Shown: positions 11,967 through 25,120, counted from the stretch's first letter. The stretch: DNA of 64,000 nucleotides from Ophiocordyceps camponoti-saundersi (nom. inval.) (GCA_003339415.1 PDHQ01000044.1:62001-126000); one strand, 5' to 3'. Numbers and translations: made by a program. The notes: generated by a model not told the origin, from the sequence alone.

Positions 11967-13394
11967 ATTGGAGGTGCGTTGAACGAGGTGGGGGTTTCTG
12001 GCCTGCAGAGGCGGCGGCGTTGAAGCGCGGGTTTGGACGGTGTTCCGGGCATAGACGGCCATACAGGGACGAGGAGCGACCACTTCTATCGACGAGGAAG
12101 AAGCAAGTTACTACTGCCTGTGTTTTCGGCATCGAGAGGCCTTATTTACCACGCATGCAACTGAGTTCGTAGTGCGAAAACGAGTGAGACAGCGCTCCCT
12201 CTGTCCCTTCTTCTACGGAGTAATGCTTACAGCTTCCTCACCCCTTTTTCGCATGGTCGCAGGCCATCCGGGAACTTGGAAGATAGGGCAGCGGGTTTTG
12301 TCCCTTCTTGTTTTCCAGAAGACCCTTTTTCGGTTTCCCCATTCAGCAAAGGGCGGGCGAATATAAGTCAAGTCAGAAACAAGGGGAGGGGCTAGCTTGT
12401 TCGTTGCCGAGGTGCGGAAGAGGGGGCCAGTTCAGGAACAATAGACGACGACGGACGAACAAGCAAGATGCCCGTGAATAGAGATGGAGTTGAAAGCTGA
12501 CGAAACTAACACACGAGTTGAACGATACAGACCTGGAGTTGATTCCTTCTCTCTTCAACTCAACAGCTTCCATGGAGGCGAGAGACGGCCAAAAACAATG
12601 AAGTGACGGCACTAGCCATCCCCTGCCTATCCCGGACCATCCGCTCTCGTCCGGGCAGAACATTCCGTCACCACCCCCGATCCAAGACAGAGAGACGAAT
12701 TCCGAGTCGTTCAATCGGTTCCGTTGGCCGGGGGCGCCTGTTTGCAGTTTTTCTTTTTGCCTTGGGATCATTTTGTTCGTGAACTCTTTTTTTTACTTCT
12801 ATTCTTTGCCCCTTCTTTATTTTTCTCCATAGCTATTCTCTCTCTCTCTCTCTCTCTCTTTCATGTTCATCTCAGTCTCTCAACTCACGTTCATTACAAC
12901 ACTCTACACTCTTATCGTCACTCGTTAACAGGCTCTTCATCTTTCGTCCTTACTACAAGTCTCTCGCTTTCACTTTAAATTCTCTTTTTTTTCTCTGTTT
13001 TCACATCGCTCATTAGCAATACAGTTACAGCACTTTGAAGATTCATCGACACAAACAGCCCAAAACCATTCCCCCAGTTCTCTCTCTCTCTCCCTCTCTC
13101 CCCCGCTTCACACCGAACCAAGAAGTTAGTGAGAAAAAACCTCGGCCGAAACAAGGTGTGGCGGGGCCCGGACAAGGTCGACGTTTCGGGGAACATTGCC
13201 AAGACGTCTCCAATCGACCGTCTCTTTTGCTCTGAAGAAAGCTCCTGGCATAACATCCTTTCTTGCTTCTTTGAACCGTTGCTTGTTACTGCTGCTTCTT
13301 TGAACCAATCAAGGCCTCTCTCTATATAAAGTCGTCGTCAAAAACAACTTTTCCTCTTTGCAACAATCACTCTTTCATTCCCATCTCTCCAACC
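11967..13394. other. 1.4-kb intergenic region, no supported gene
   Basis: It contains the 3' end of the Rsc9 gene and the promoter and leader of the SDR gene, with CT-rich tracts near 12837-12860 and 13081-13102. No conserved coding segment is seen on either strand. Confidence 0.5.
13323..13330 (+). promoter_or_regulatory. TATA box of the SDR gene
   Basis: A TATATAAA element lies 65 bp before the ATG at 13395, with a pyrimidine-rich leader between. Position and sequence fit a core promoter. Function is inferred. Confidence 0.6.
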
Positions 13395-14408
13395 ATGTTC
13401 TTCGCGGCCCGCAACGCCGTCCGGCTCGCCGCCTTGGCCCGGCCTTCTCCCGTCTTCGTCGCCACCCGGCGTCACTTGATGAACACGACCGTCAAGGGGG
13501 CGGGCGTCAAGTTCTACGGGGGAGAAAACGGAGACTCTCAGGCGGCGCCACCGGCCCCGACCAACGCCGGTTCCGAGGCCCATCCGCCGGTGCAGCCGCT
13601 CAAGGCTTCGGTCCACGCCGCCCTCCCGCCGACGATGAAGTCGCTTAGCCTGTTCGGCAAGACGGTCATCGTCACCGGCGGCGCCAGGGGTCTGGGCAAC
13701 CAGATGGCCAGGGCCTGCGCAGAGGCCGGGGCCAAGGCCGTCGTCATCTTCGACGCCAACGCCCAGCTGGGCGAAGAGGCCGCCGCCCAACTACACAGCC
13801 AGTCGGGCGTCCCCGTCGCCTACTGCACCGTCGACGTCCGTCAGGCAGAGGCCATCGACGTGGCCGTCAGCGACGTCGTCGACCGCTGGGGCGTGCCGGA
13901 CGTCCTGGTCAACGCGGCCGGCATAGCAGACTCCAACATCAAAGCCGAGGCGTACGACCCCCAAATGTTCCGACGACTGATCGACATCAACCTCACCGGC
14001 ACCTTCCTCATGTCCACCTCGGTAGCCCGGCACATGATAGCGGCCGAAAAGCCCGGGTCCATCATCCTGGTGGCCTCCATGTCGGGCTCCATCGTCAACT
14101 ACCCGCAGGAACAGAGCTGCTACAACGCGTCCAAGGCCGGCGTCATCCAGTTCGGCAAGTCCATCGCCGCCGAGTGGGCCAAGCACAAGATCCGCGTCAA
14201 CTGCATCTCCCCCGGCTACATGGACACGGCCCTCAACCGCGTCGCCGCCCTCGAGGCCCAGAAGAAGGTCTGGACCAGCCTTACGCCTCAGAATCGGCTG
14301 GGAGGAGTTCACGAGCTCAACGGCCTCTGCGTCTACCTCGCCTCCGATGCCTCTGCCTTTATGACTGGTAGCAATCTTCTCATCGACGGCGGTTATTCCT
14401 GCTGGTAG
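13395..14408 (+). CDS. SDR-family polyol dehydrogenase, D-arabinitol 2-dehydrogenase-like, probably organellar
   Basis: A single exon of 337 aa. The first ~30 residues (MFFAARNAVRLAALARPSPV and following) are rich in Arg, Ala and Ser with no acidic residue, typical of a mitochondrial presequence. A classical short-chain dehydrogenase follows. The NAD(P)-binding motif is TGGARGLG (about residues 94-101), then NAAG. The catalytic set is a Ser in SMSGS, then YNASK (Tyr about 242, Lys about 246). It ends in DGGYSCW, resembling fungal arabinitol, sorbose and mannitol dehydrogenases; the closest remembered match is D-arabinitol 2-dehydrogenase. Substrate is not provable here. Asp in the second beta strand (VVIFDAN) favours NAD over NADP. 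The longer, low-complexity N-terminus is unusual for cytosolic members. Confidence 0.85.
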   Translation: MFFAARNAVRLAALARPSPVFVATRRHLMNTTVKGAGVKFYGGENGDSQAAPPAPTNAGSEAHPPVQPLKASVHAALPPTMKSLSLFGKTVIVTGGARGLGNQMARACAEAGAKAVVIFDANAQLGEEAAAQLHSQSGVPVAYCTVDVRQAEAIDVAVSDVVDRWGVPDVLVNAAGIADSNIKAEAYDPQMFRRLIDINLTGTFLMSTSVARHMIAAEKPGSIILVASMSGSIVNYPQEQSCYNASKAGVIQFGKSIAAEWAKHKIRVNCISPGYMDTALNRVAALEAQKKVWTSLTPQNRLGGVHELNGLCVYLASDASAFMTGSNLLIDGGYSCW

Positions 14409-15370
14409 TGAGTACTCGTATTTAGTGAACAGGAAGGAAGGAAGAAGAAGAAGGAAGAGAATCTCACTGGCGTTCACGGAGTTGAAGGGGGTTGTCTCCT
14501 GTTTTTTTCTGTTACTCTCTATATCTCCTGCTTCTTCATCTGATCCATCTCTTCTACTCTCCATCTTACTGGATAACTCGATTCAAGAAGGAATTTAAAA
14601 GACGGAAGAGGAATCACAGTTCAGACCAGCCGTGGACTCCGCATAGACTCAGAGAGACAGACGCTTGATATCATTGTCTGTACGCAATTCAAGTTTCAGC
14701 CTCACCAAGTAGCTGCCTTCTCGTGGTGCTGAAGAGAAACATGTAGCTTCCAACACTTGTCCCTCATGTCTTGTCACACCCCCGAACAAGTGGTGTCTTC
14801 CAGTCCGTCCTCGTTCGCTTTGCTTCGGCCCTCGCTGAAAGAAACTGGCCGGCACATATAGACAATATCTAGAAGCACGCTCTCCCCTCAAGCACGTAAT
14901 TCCTTTTTCCCCCATCTCCCTCTTCATCTTTTCTGGGGAGAGAAAATCCAGTTGCCCGTCTTGTGTGTATTTTCCTCGTCTCCCGTCCTCGTCAGCAGGG
15001 TTTCGTGTTGCGAACAGGCAGAAACAGTGAGGCGTGTCTGGCGCAACTCCGCACCGCCAGCCATTTCATCCCCCCACTGCAAATCCTGCCCTCATTGATG
15101 CTCATAAATCGTTGCTGGCTGTAGATTTCTTTCCTCCCTGCAAAGTCGATGCGGAAGGGAGTCTGAGCTTGCCTGCGCCGGTTTCGAAAGCGGCTCTCCT
15201 GAGATGGCGAGCGGTGGGTGGTGTCTGCCTTATTCCTCCTGCCTTTTCGCCAGGCTCCCCATGCACAAGCGCTCGCTTCACGGGGAGGGCGTCGACGTCC
15301 ATTCCCCCATTCCCCCCAATGCCCCGCCTCCCTCCCTCTCCTCCCCCAGGGGCGGCATCTACACCAGTTG
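14409..15370. other. Intergenic region between convergent genes
   Basis: This is the 3' flank of the SDR gene (+) and of the Ste20 kinase gene (-). No supported gene; open frames near 15034-15460 overlap the kinase 3' end and lack domains. Confidence 0.5.
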
Positions 15371-17955
15371 TCACTGCTTACGGGCCTTTTCCTGCGCTCG
15401 CTGCTCCCGCGCGGCACGAACCAGGGGTGACAGCTGTGCCAGGTCGACGCACTGTTTCATAAAGTCATGCTGTGCCACGCGTCAGTACCGCCATTGTCCA
15501 ATCTGTTGGTGGAGGCGCGCCTCACCCTAAGCAGGTCGTGCGCGCTGGCCCGCTTCTCCGGGTCCACCTTGAGCGCAAAGTAGAGGAAATCGCGGAAGAC
15601 GGGAGAGAGTTCGACGTCGTTTTTGATTTGCGGCGTTCCGTTGGTGGCAATCAGCCAAAGAGCGCGTAGCGGCGACTCCGTCAGGTACGGCGGCTCGCCC
15701 TCGATCATCTCAATGGCCATGATGCCCAGCGACCAGATGTCGACCTTTCGGCCGTATTCCTTCCTAGTCACCACCTCCGGCGCCATCCAGTAAGGCGTGC
15801 CCACCATAGTCGTCCGCTTGTTCTGTGACTCGTTGATGGTGGCGCAAAATCCAAAATCGGCTGCGCGGGGCGTCAGTGAGCCGCGGGAAAAGAAAAAAAA
15901 AGGAAAACAGGTAACCGAAACTCACTGAGCTTGATGCTGCCCTCGTTGGACAGCAGGATGTTGTCCGACTTGATGTCGCGGTGAATGACGCCCTTGGAGT
16001 GTAGGTGCTGCAGGCCCTTGAGCGTCTCCCGGCAGACGGACGCGATCTGGCCTTCGGTCATGATGTTGAACGTCACCACATCCGTGAGGCTGCCTCCCTC
16101 CATAAACTCCATCACCACCCAGAGCTCTCCGCCGCATAGATAGCTATCGATGAAGTTGACAATGTTGGGGTGCGAGCTGTCCTTCATCACCAGGATCTCG
16201 TTGATGATGAGGTCCTTTTTCGGCTGCTGCTCAAGATTCATCTGTTTGATGGCGACCAGCCGGTTGGTGCCCCTCTCGTAGCCCGTAAAGACGCCGCCAG
16301 ACGCGCCCTGTCCGATCTTGGTGAAGCCTCGAAACACGTCGCGTGGGTCGCCTTCGGTGCATATACGCTTGAGCGAGGCGATGACGTCGATGCCGTTACT
16401 CTGCCGAGCTCGATGCCTTGGCCTCGCAGGGACACCGCCAGCGGCCTGACGGGGAGCGTTTGCCTCGTGCGTCCGCCCGTAGCTAGGAGGAGGGTATTGC
16501 TCGGCCTGCTGGGGACCTTGTCTCTTACTCGGTGCCCGGCCGACGTGGCCCGACATGGCCGCCTGAGCCTGCGCCAGAGCCTGCTCCTGCTGCTGCTGCA
16601 ATAGCTGCTGCTGATATGCAGTCGCCTGCGCGACTTGGTTCGGTTGAGGCGTCGGCGAGCTGTATAAGGGCTGTCCGTTGACACGCGAGTTTGACCGCGA
16701 GCGATGCTCTTCCGGTAGCATGGGCACGGTGGCCTTGACCTGGCCGAATAGGCCCGAGTAATCTTCCGGCTGATGTGACATGCCGATGCCCGAGTCCTTA
16801 GCCGTGTACGTTGTCGGCGGAGGGGATTTGTTGCTCATCCCGACGGGAGCTTTTGGCGCTGGTCGACTGGGTGTCATCTCTCTGCCCTGCACGGGACCCT
16901 TGACCCGTGCTGTCGGGACGGGAGGAGGCGGGCGCGGGTTTTCAAAGCTTCCTGTATCGAGGATATCGAGGTAAGCACAAGCGGCATGGATAGGTCGGGT
17001 GTGGACATACCCATGTAGTTGGTAGGGTACATGGCCGGAGACGGCTGGCTCAGCGTAGGAGAGCCGAGCTGGCGCATCTCTGGGGAGGCGGCGTGATGGA
17101 ATTTTTCTAGTATCTGATCTTCGGGAGGTCGTTCTGTAGTTTCCTTGTAGAATTGTAGGATTTCGACCATGGTCTGCGGATTTTCCCGCCTCTCCTTCTC
17201 CGGAATGCCGCTCTCGTTGATTAGTCTCTGCCATTCTTTAGGCAGGCCCTAGGCGGAAGACTGTCAGCGTCATCTCGCTTCAACAGCGACGTTGACGAGC
17301 TTACGGTGAACTGGCCTGTGGCGCTGTCGTATCCGACATGTGTCAGGTGAACGGGATTTTCCGGGGCTGATATGACGGGCTTCTTCTGGGAGCCAACCAG
17401 GCTGTTAACGATGGCGGAGAGGCCCGACTTTTTGCGCAAAATGCCCGGTTTCGGGTCCTTGGTCTCGTCCGAGAAGCGCTTAGGGCTCGAGACGTGGTTG
17501 TCGGTCGGCATTCTCGTGATGTGCATTCGCTCGGCGGCAGGCAAATCCATAATGGCGTCGACCGCGGGCGTCGGGTCGGGGAGCTTGGGCTCGACAGCAG
17601 AGACAGAGGATCGCGGACTCTCGAGACGGTAGGCGTCGATGTGGCTCAGGATGGCGGCGCCGTCAAAGGGCGCGCCGAGGAGATCGTCGGATGCCTCGTG
17701 GCTGACGAGCGCGGGGGGGGCGCCGACGGCGACGTAGTCTCCTCCTCGCTGGGCATTCGACGGCCACTGTGCGAGCGAACTGGCGTGGGACGTGTTGGAG
17801 GGCGAGGTGCACACGGCAGGGCCGAGACCGAGGCTCTGCGAGCTGCGCTGGCTTTCGAGAGATGACGAGCGGTGATGATCTCGGGCCACAGGCGCTTTCT
17901 TGACGAGTTTGCGACGTTGAGAAAGGCCGTTGGAGGGCAAGCTCTGGCCGTCCAT
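15371..17955 (-). CDS. ste20: Ste20-type p21-activated protein kinase (PAK)
   Basis: Five exons: 17955-17305, 17248-17011, 16951-15926, 15860-15526 and 15469-15371, giving 782 aa with every phase consistent. The CRIB motif is at about residues 195-225 ([20 protein letters not shown], running into [14 protein letters not shown] across intron 1), which binds Cdc42/Rac. A Pro-rich region and a Gln-rich stretch follow. The kinase domain spans about 504-755: GQGASGGVF glycine loop, VAIK lysine, HRDIKSDN catalytic loop, TDFGF restored across the 65-nt intron, and GTPYWMAPE. The tail is [20 protein letters not shown]. There is no N-terminal PH domain, which separates it from Cla4 and points to Ste20, the MAPKKK kinase acting in mating, filamentation and polarity. 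The start is the ATG at 17955. Confidence 0.93.
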
Positions 17956-20900
17956 GATACCTACCTGCCTACTGGCCACCCTTGCCTAAAAAAGGTCTCG
18001 GAGCGAGGGTGTGTAACGAAGGAAAAGCGGTCCTGCGGTCTCCGTCAATACGCATTGTTGCATGGTAGAAGAGGTAGCGAGGTACATGCCTGGATGTACA
18101 CATTTGCGGGCACAACAAAGAGACGAGGCCTGCTCTGCGGGCAAACGCGGATGGCAGGTACCTACCCAGTACCCAACTTGCTCAGGAGCTCGCCGCAAGG
18201 CACAGGCAGGAATATGCGAGGTACCGTCCCTGTATGTACATGCACGCGTACATTTGCAGGAGTGCGCTCGTCTTCTCACAGTCGCAGCGGGCGTCTTGGG
18301 AGTTTCGATGCTGTCGTCGAGAATAGTAGTAGGGATTTTGGAAGGGGGGAGAGGGAGGGGGGGGGGGGGGTGGGGCGTTGCGGGGGGGGGGGAGGGGGTG
18401 AGCGTCTTATCCGAATAGGATGCCCGCAGGGATTCTACCGCCAGGATGAAGCTGCGCAGAAAAGAAAGCAAGGAAAGAGAGGATGAGAGAGAGGGAGAGA
18501 GGGAGAGATGGTGTGAGTGTGTGCGTGTGCGTGTGCGTGAGTGAGTGTGTGTGTGAGTGTGTGCGTGATTGTGCGGGCGCGCGCGACCAAGTGAGTGAGA
18601 GTGAGAGTGAGAGAGACAAACAAAGAGGATGAGCCAAAAGGAGGGATGGACAACTTGTTGCTCTGCTGTGCCCGTTGACGCTGCAGATTGGGATTGCGAG
18701 AGTCTTCGTACCGAGTACCTGCCGACGGCCCGTAGTAAACAAAGGACCTGGCAGGGCGGTGCATCCCGTCCCATGCCTGCGGGGAGCGCTAGTACGGGTA
18801 CAGTGAGATACTACAGATGTACCTGTGTACCTTTTATAATACAGTGCGCACTATTCTTTGTTTACACTGCTTTACCCATCGTCTGCACAAAATCCCAGAG
18901 GTAGTTTCTTAGCATCTCCAATTTGCCCTCTCGGCGAGACTTCCAAGGACGCCATTCGTTAATAAATGGCTGCTGACTATGCACTGTAAAGGCTGATTCT
19001 GACTGGAGGATTGGGAAAACAAGCTGGCTATCGTTAGAGCCTGGAGTCTTCTTTGTTCCTTTTGCTATCATGAGTGCGCAGGGCCTGAAATTACCTACCA
19101 GATAAACTCCTTCACTTACAATGTCCTCTAGCACCTACGGATACTCTTATCACCTTGGGTGTATCCATACATACATACCTATGTATGTATGTATGTACTG
19201 TATGTACAGCCACTTTATGTACGTCTGTGCCTATAAACACTATCAGGCACCTAGATTATTTACAAGGCTACGAGCCTACAAGGCGCTGGGCCTACGGAGT
19301 GCAGAGGGCGCAAGTTTGCCCTGGGTGTGCGATTCTGCAACTCCCTCCAGGCGCTGCCGATCCGCACAATATCCTACAGGCTACCACCATGGTACTCAAC
19401 TAGGATATGCCTGTTTACAGAAACAGTGTAATTCACACGGCTTTACCTCTCCGATTGTTTGCACGCGCCCGCATTGGAGCCGCGCGGGCATGAAGCGGCA
19501 GCACGTTGGCATTCCGTGCCCAACAACACCAGCGAGTGCCGTCGTTGGTTCCCCGAAACAGGAACAATGGAGGCCACTAGCTGAGATTTTCGCTGCTCCA
19601 CAGAGCTACACGCCCCCCCCCCCGGACGGGCGATATTTTTCACTGTGCACTCGGAACAATGGATCCTTGTTGACGCCCTGCAGGGCCTGCCACTGCAATC
19701 AGCCTGCCTTCTGGACTATCCTCGCTTAACGCCGTCGTCGTCCCAAGTTGACGAACAAGAGCAACGTGGGACGAGCCGTCGACGCGCGTGGAAGCGGAAT
19801 GAACTCACACCTTCTCATTTACCCCAGGACGAATCGGCTGCAGCGGTCGAGCCTCACGAGTCATCCATCAAATTGGACTTTGTGCCACAAGCCTCTCCAT
19901 GTGTCGCGCACCAAGAAGACGATTAGTCCTGTCAGGCGTCTGAAACAACTCTCCCACCGTTTCACCCATCGATGCTTGGCCCTGAATCGCAGGCAAAGCC
20001 GTCCGCTTTCCGGACCTTGGATGGTTGAGTTCCTGGTGTCACCGCTGCGTCGGCAACGTCGCTGTGGGATTGGCCGCGAATCTTGTCATCCCATCTTTTC
20101 CACCTCATTTCATAGTCTTCTGCGCCACCCTCGTTCTCCCCCGGCTCATCGAATCCATCCAGAGCCGCCGCTGCGGGTTCAGAGACAGGCAAAGGAGAAA
20201 TGGGGAAAAAGGAAAAAAAAAGGACTTGCCACTGCCGTCAATGTACGGATAAACAGCCGCGGCAGCGAGCCGGCCCATCCCGTTCTTTACCACGATCGTC
20301 GTTCGTCGTAGGTAGGGAGAGAGCGGCGAACCCCTCCAGGGCATGGCTCATCACATGACTATACCCGTGACTCGCGCACAGCAGTCCCCAAGTTCGCTGC
20401 TCCTAAAAGTCCACCAAGTCCTGGATACTTCGTGTAAGCCCTCGCTTCTGAAGCTTTTCCCACGGATCAGCACTCGACTCAAGAGTACTGGCTACTTGCA
20501 CATTCTGCCCCTCCACAGACCCCTGCTTCGTCAGAAAAGCCACCGTCCGTCGACTGCGAGCGGGATTCTTCCACCTCACCCTCATCTCCGCAGAGCATCG
20601 CTTCATCACTGCCTCGCCCCTACGCCTTTGTCGCCGCTTCCCTCTGGTGTCCGCCGCTTCTCCTGGTCTATTCTATTGGTCTCCGGTAATCGTCATTTCA
20701 AGCATCATGTTCTAGGTACCACCGACCCCTAAACAAGTCGTTCTATCGCTTGCCCATCTAGAGAAGAGGGAGAGATATCATACCTGCAGAAACCCTCTTT
20801 GACCGCTCGGAAGAGTCTCCCTGTTCCTCATCAAGAGTTTGTCTCGTCTTGGCATTCTTCTTTCTCGCGGCTTGCTCAGACTTCTTTCTCAGGTCCAACT

Positions 20901-20962
20901 ATTTCCACACGTATCGGCTTGAACTGCTCTCACTGTCCATCGAAATCTACTGCTTCAAAAAA
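17956..20962. other. 3-kb intergenic region between divergent genes, microsatellite-rich
   Basis: This lies between the start of the Ste20 gene (-) and the start of the Scp160 gene (+). Near the kinase it holds G runs (18357-18370, 18381-18390) and a GA/GT-rich block at 18475-18615. A TATG/TACA repeat sits at 19167-19205. Several frames of 60-200 codons occur at 19121-20732, but I find no domain or consistent exon structure. A weak minus-strand candidate at 19962-20344 is discussed under rejections. Confidence 0.5.
18475..18615. repeat. Compound GA/GT microsatellite upstream of the Ste20 kinase
   Basis: This is a degenerate purine-rich block: GAGAGAGGGAGAG, then GTGTGTGCGTGTGCG and GTGAGTGAGAGTGAGAG. 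It lies about 520-660 bp upstream of the kinase start. Confidence 0.85.
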
Positions 20963-23900
20963 ATGACTGCGTCTGCAATTGATGTCGCCAACGGTGGCGA
21001 GGAGTCCGCTGCTCAAAAGCTGCTCCAGAAACATGTCGAAGCACCCCACCACGTTACTGTCGAGGATGTTCCTGACGAGGATGCACCTGCCAGGGCGTCT
21101 GGCGAAGCCTCACATCCACGGGCCCCAGTCAAGGCCGCTGTCCAGCAAAAGGAAATCTCCAAACCCAAGGCACCCCTCGATACTCAGTCTCATGAAGTCT
21201 TCCCCGAGCTCGGGGCTTCCAAAGGTAAGAGTGCTAGTGTGACCCCCGTTTGGGGTGCCAAGAACAATGTCAATGGCGCACCCAGTGCCGCCGCTTCCAA
21301 CGGGGTCTCGCGATCCTCGACGCCAGCTTCGCGTGCCGCAACCCCTTCCCATGTCGCCGCACCGGCCATGTTTATTCCGGGCCGCAATGTCGAATCCGTT
21401 ACCCTGGAGCCGCAGTTCGTCATGCCTCGCGGCCAGCTCAAACGCCCTATCCAGGACATTCTCAAGGATATTAACCGCAAGTCCCGCGCCAACGTCACCA
21501 TGGCGACAGCTTCCAATGGTCGATTGAGATTCGATGCAACCGGACCTCAGGAAGTTGCTCAACAGGCACTTAAGGATCTGGTTCAACAGATCGGCACCAG
21601 AGTATGCTTGACAGTCTCCTTATCCTGTGCAAGGACCGTGACTAACAACACAGTAGACCTCCATCAAGGTCCCTGTTCCTCATAGCGCACGGGCTCACAT
21701 TATCGGTAAAGGTGGTTCGACCATCCGCGCTCTACAAGACAAGACCGGGGCCAAAGTTCAGTTGCCCAAGGCTGAGGAAAGTCGCGCTCTCGACGACGAT
21801 GACGACGACGACGCTACGATCGATGTCATCGTTGAGGGAAATGCCCTCTCTGCCGCGTCTGCCAGGGACGAGATTCTCAGGATTGCTGGAGAGAGGTCAG
21901 CCAACATGCAGACAAAGGTTCGGGACATTCCGGTAGCCTTTTATCCGTTCATCGCTGGGCCCGGAAACTCCTTGATTCAGACGCTGGAAGACAACAACGA
22001 CGTGCAGATCCGCGTACCTTCCTATGTCGCCCTCGCCCGTGCCACACCGCCGGTGACGTCGGGACCTGGTCAGAGACCCGTCTTTCACCCCGCCGGAGCT
22101 GACGACGATCACATTCAGCTCGCTGGCGACCGGGCCGCCGTGCAGCGTGTCCGCGCCGAAATTGAGCGCCGCGCAGCTGAGCTCCGTGAGCTGCTCGAGG
22201 TGGAGCAGTTGTCCATCCAAAGAGGTCGACATCAGTTCATTGTCGGTACTCGAGGCGTACAGCCAGAGGACTTCTTTGCCGAAACTGGATGCGCCATCAT
22301 GCTACCTTCCGAGGAGGAAGAGGACATGATTACCGTCGTTGGACCCGCCGATCGCGTGCCGGCTGCTCTCGACAGGGCCATGGATCTCGCCATGGGGATG
22401 CAAATGTCTAACATGGACATTGCCAGATTCCATCGCAACGCTCCTGGTGGTGCCGCCGCTCACGCGGGCTACGTCACTCGTTACTTGCGGCATCGAAGGG
22501 AGATTGACCGAATCGAACAGCTCTACAATACGCACATCAACACGCCCTTCTCGCCGGCGGGCGCCTTGCCGTGGGAGCTCTATTCGCGCGAGGGGAAAAA
22601 TGCCATCCGGGCCCAGTCTGAAATTACTGGCATCATTAACAGCCATCCCCCTTCGCGCATGCAGGCTGTTTCCATTGACCCCTTCTTCCATCAGCACCTG
22701 CGTAACGACATCATGCCTAGGGTAAAGAGGGACTTTGGTGTCCAGGTCGTCGTTCCTGAAGCTTCCGAAGCCAATGCCCCCGTTCTCTTGGTTTTCGAAG
22801 GGCCTGATCCCGCCGACGGTCCGTATCAGGTCTCCCGTTCCAAGCCTTCTGATGCGGAGATTCGAGCTTTTCAGCAGGGTCTGGCCGACGCGCAGAAGCA
22901 CATTCTCGACATCATCGCCAAGCAAGAGGCTCTCTCCAGCGCATCTCTCGATGTGCCGCCCAAGTTTCACGAGAGGCTTCGAAGATTCATCAAGAAGGAA
23001 CAAGAAAAGCGGCCTTCGGATCAAATTCCCATTCGTGTTACAAAGGTCGGCACCATCGTCACGCTCCGAGGCCCTCAGTCCGCGGTCGAGTCGTTGGCTA
23101 GCAAGGCCGAGGCCTTCGTTGAGCAAGAAAAGGCAGACGAAAAGGAGCGCGGCTTCACGCTCAGCTTTGACTTCCCTCAGAAGTATGCAAATCATCTCAT
23201 TGGCAAGGGCGGCAGCAACATCAGGGAGCTTCGTGACCGCTTTGACGTTGAGATTCAAGTCCAGGACGGCAAAGTCGAACTCAAGGGCCCGCGAGCTAAG
23301 GCCGAGGCAGCGCGGTCTCATATCCAGAACCTGGGACGTACCTTGGCTGATGAGACGACTCACGTTTTGAAGATTGACCCCAAGTATCACAGAGAGCTCA
23401 TCGGATCGCAGGGTAGTCAAATTAACCGGCTGCAGACCAGATACAAGGTGCTCATATTCTTCCCGCGATCGGCCAAGAACGGAGCCGACGACCAGTCCAA
23501 CGCCGATGCAGCGAGCGAGGCTGGGAAGCCGCGTCGGCAACAGGCGCCGGACGAGGTCGTCATCCGCGGCCCAAAGAAGGGTGCCGATGAGGCCAGGGAC
23601 GAGATCTTCTCGCTCCACAAGTACCTCGAGGAGCACTCAGTGACGGCGACGGTGGCCATTCAGCAAAAGCAGGTCGGGTCCCTGATCGGCCAGGGAGGTG
23701 CTGCCTTGGACGAGCTACGACAGGCCACAGGTGCCAGAATCGACGTGCCGGCGGATCGAGACGCGGAGGTTGCCGAGATTCTCATCAAGGGCACCGCTTC
23801 TCAGGTCGCCAAGGCACGCAAGGTTCTGGAGGAGAAGCGTGCCATCTTCGATGACACCATCGTGGAAACGATTGACGTGGACAAGAAATTCCACAAGGCC

Positions 23901-24936
23901 CTCATAGGCCCCGGTGGTGAGTAACGTGAATGACGGTAGTGAATTGTCGCCGGCTTGCTGACGGGAGAGGGCAGGCTCCAACCTCAAGAACATTGTGGTG
24001 GCGGCGGGCGGTTCGGACGATCGACGAAGTCTGGCGCGGACCATTCAGTTCCCGAAGCAGGATGTCAACGGTAACACGATCAAGGTGGAAGGCCGGACGG
24101 AGGTTGTGCAGAAGATCATGGAGCAAATCCGGAGCATGGTTGCGGAGAAGGAGAGCCAAGTGACGGAATTGGTGGAGGTGCCCATCGACCATCACCGGGC
24201 CCTCATTGGGCGTGGCGGCGATATCAAGCGCCAGATGGAAAAGATGTTCAGCGTTTCCATCGATGTGCCTCGGCAGGGTGACGGTAGGACGGGCGTGAAG
24301 GTGGCGGGTCGACCAGAGAACGTGGCCAAGGCCAAGGAGCATATCTCGGGCATCGTCAAGCAGCAGCAAGGCGAGACGATGCAGGTGCCGCGCAGCCTTC
24401 ACCATGCCGTATCCAACAACGGTCAAATCTTCCGCCAGCTGCGAAACAACCACCAGGTGACGGTCGACCACGGCGGCCAGAAGGTGCCGGCCAAGGTCGA
24501 CTCATCGACGCGGGCCGACAAGTCAGCACTGCCGCTCATCACGGATGACGCCGACAGCGCAGCCGACGCGCACTCGTGGAAGGTCGTCCAGACGGCGTCG
24601 GGCGAGGAAGGCGACATAGCCTGGGTACTCCGGGGCACACCGGAGAATACGGCCAAGGCCAAGGAGGTGATCCAGAAGGCGGTCGAACAGGCGCGCAAGA
24701 ACGATTGGACGGGCTATCTGGTACTGCCCGACCCGAAGACGTACCGTCATGTTATCGGCCCGAGCGGCTCCAAGGTCAGCGCCATCCGTCAACAAAGCGG
24801 ATGCAGGATCCAGGTGCCTTGGGACCAAGCCAAGGAGGAGGCCATCGAGATCGTTGGCAGCCAGGCCGGGGTGGAAAAGGCCAAGGACCTGATCTTGGCG
24901 GCGGTGCGGGAGGCTCTGGACAAGCCGAGGGAGTAG
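20963..24936 (+). CDS. scp160: Scp160/vigilin-like multiple KH-domain RNA-binding protein
   Basis: Three exons: 20963-21601, 21657-23916 and 23975-24936, giving 1286 aa. Intron 1 (55 nt) ends after a CTAAC branch site; intron 2 splits the GPGG motif of a KH repeat and restores it. KH repeats with canonical GxxG loops occur around residues 226 (IIGKGGSTIRAL), 727 (LIGKGGSNIREL), 793 (LIGSQGSQINRL), 889 (LIGQGGAALDEL), 963 (LIGPGGSNLKNI), 1045 (LIGRGGDIKRQM) and 1226 (VIGPSGSKVSAI). Others are degenerate, for example FIAGPGNSLIQTL near 310 and HAVSNNGQIFRQL. Length and repeat layout match Scp160, a polysome-associated ER-bound mRNA-binding protein. The N-terminal ~150 residues are Ser/Ala-rich. 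The start is the ATG giving MTASAIDVANGG, just after an A run. Confidence 0.93.
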
Positions 24937-25081
24937 AAGGAGAGCACAGCGAGATACGTCGACTGCGAAATTGAGGCGTGTAAGTCGGCTCGAGGACGGG
25001 GCGGGCGGTTGTAGGGTAGCTTGGTAGGAAAAGGGGATGGTGCGGGATCCACGTGATCTCTATGGTGACCAATTAACGAAT

Positions 25082-25120
<39 letters not shown>

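Noticed and set aside
13791..14564. 257-codon minus-strand frame
   Set aside because: Antisense shadow of the SDR gene.
19121..19729. 202-codon plus frame rich in Tyr, Thr and Cys
   Set aside because: It begins in a TATG/TACA microsatellite and shows no domain.
19962..20344. Minus-strand open frames that could join through a GC-donor intron into a ~110-residue acidic protein
   Set aside because: The junction needs a second non-standard donor, no domain is visible, and it lies in the leader region of the Scp160 gene. Transcript evidence would be needed.
22302..23636. 444-codon frame on the minus strand
   Set aside because: Fully antisense to the KH-domain coding region; GC-rich codon usage leaves the opposite frame open. 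No domain.
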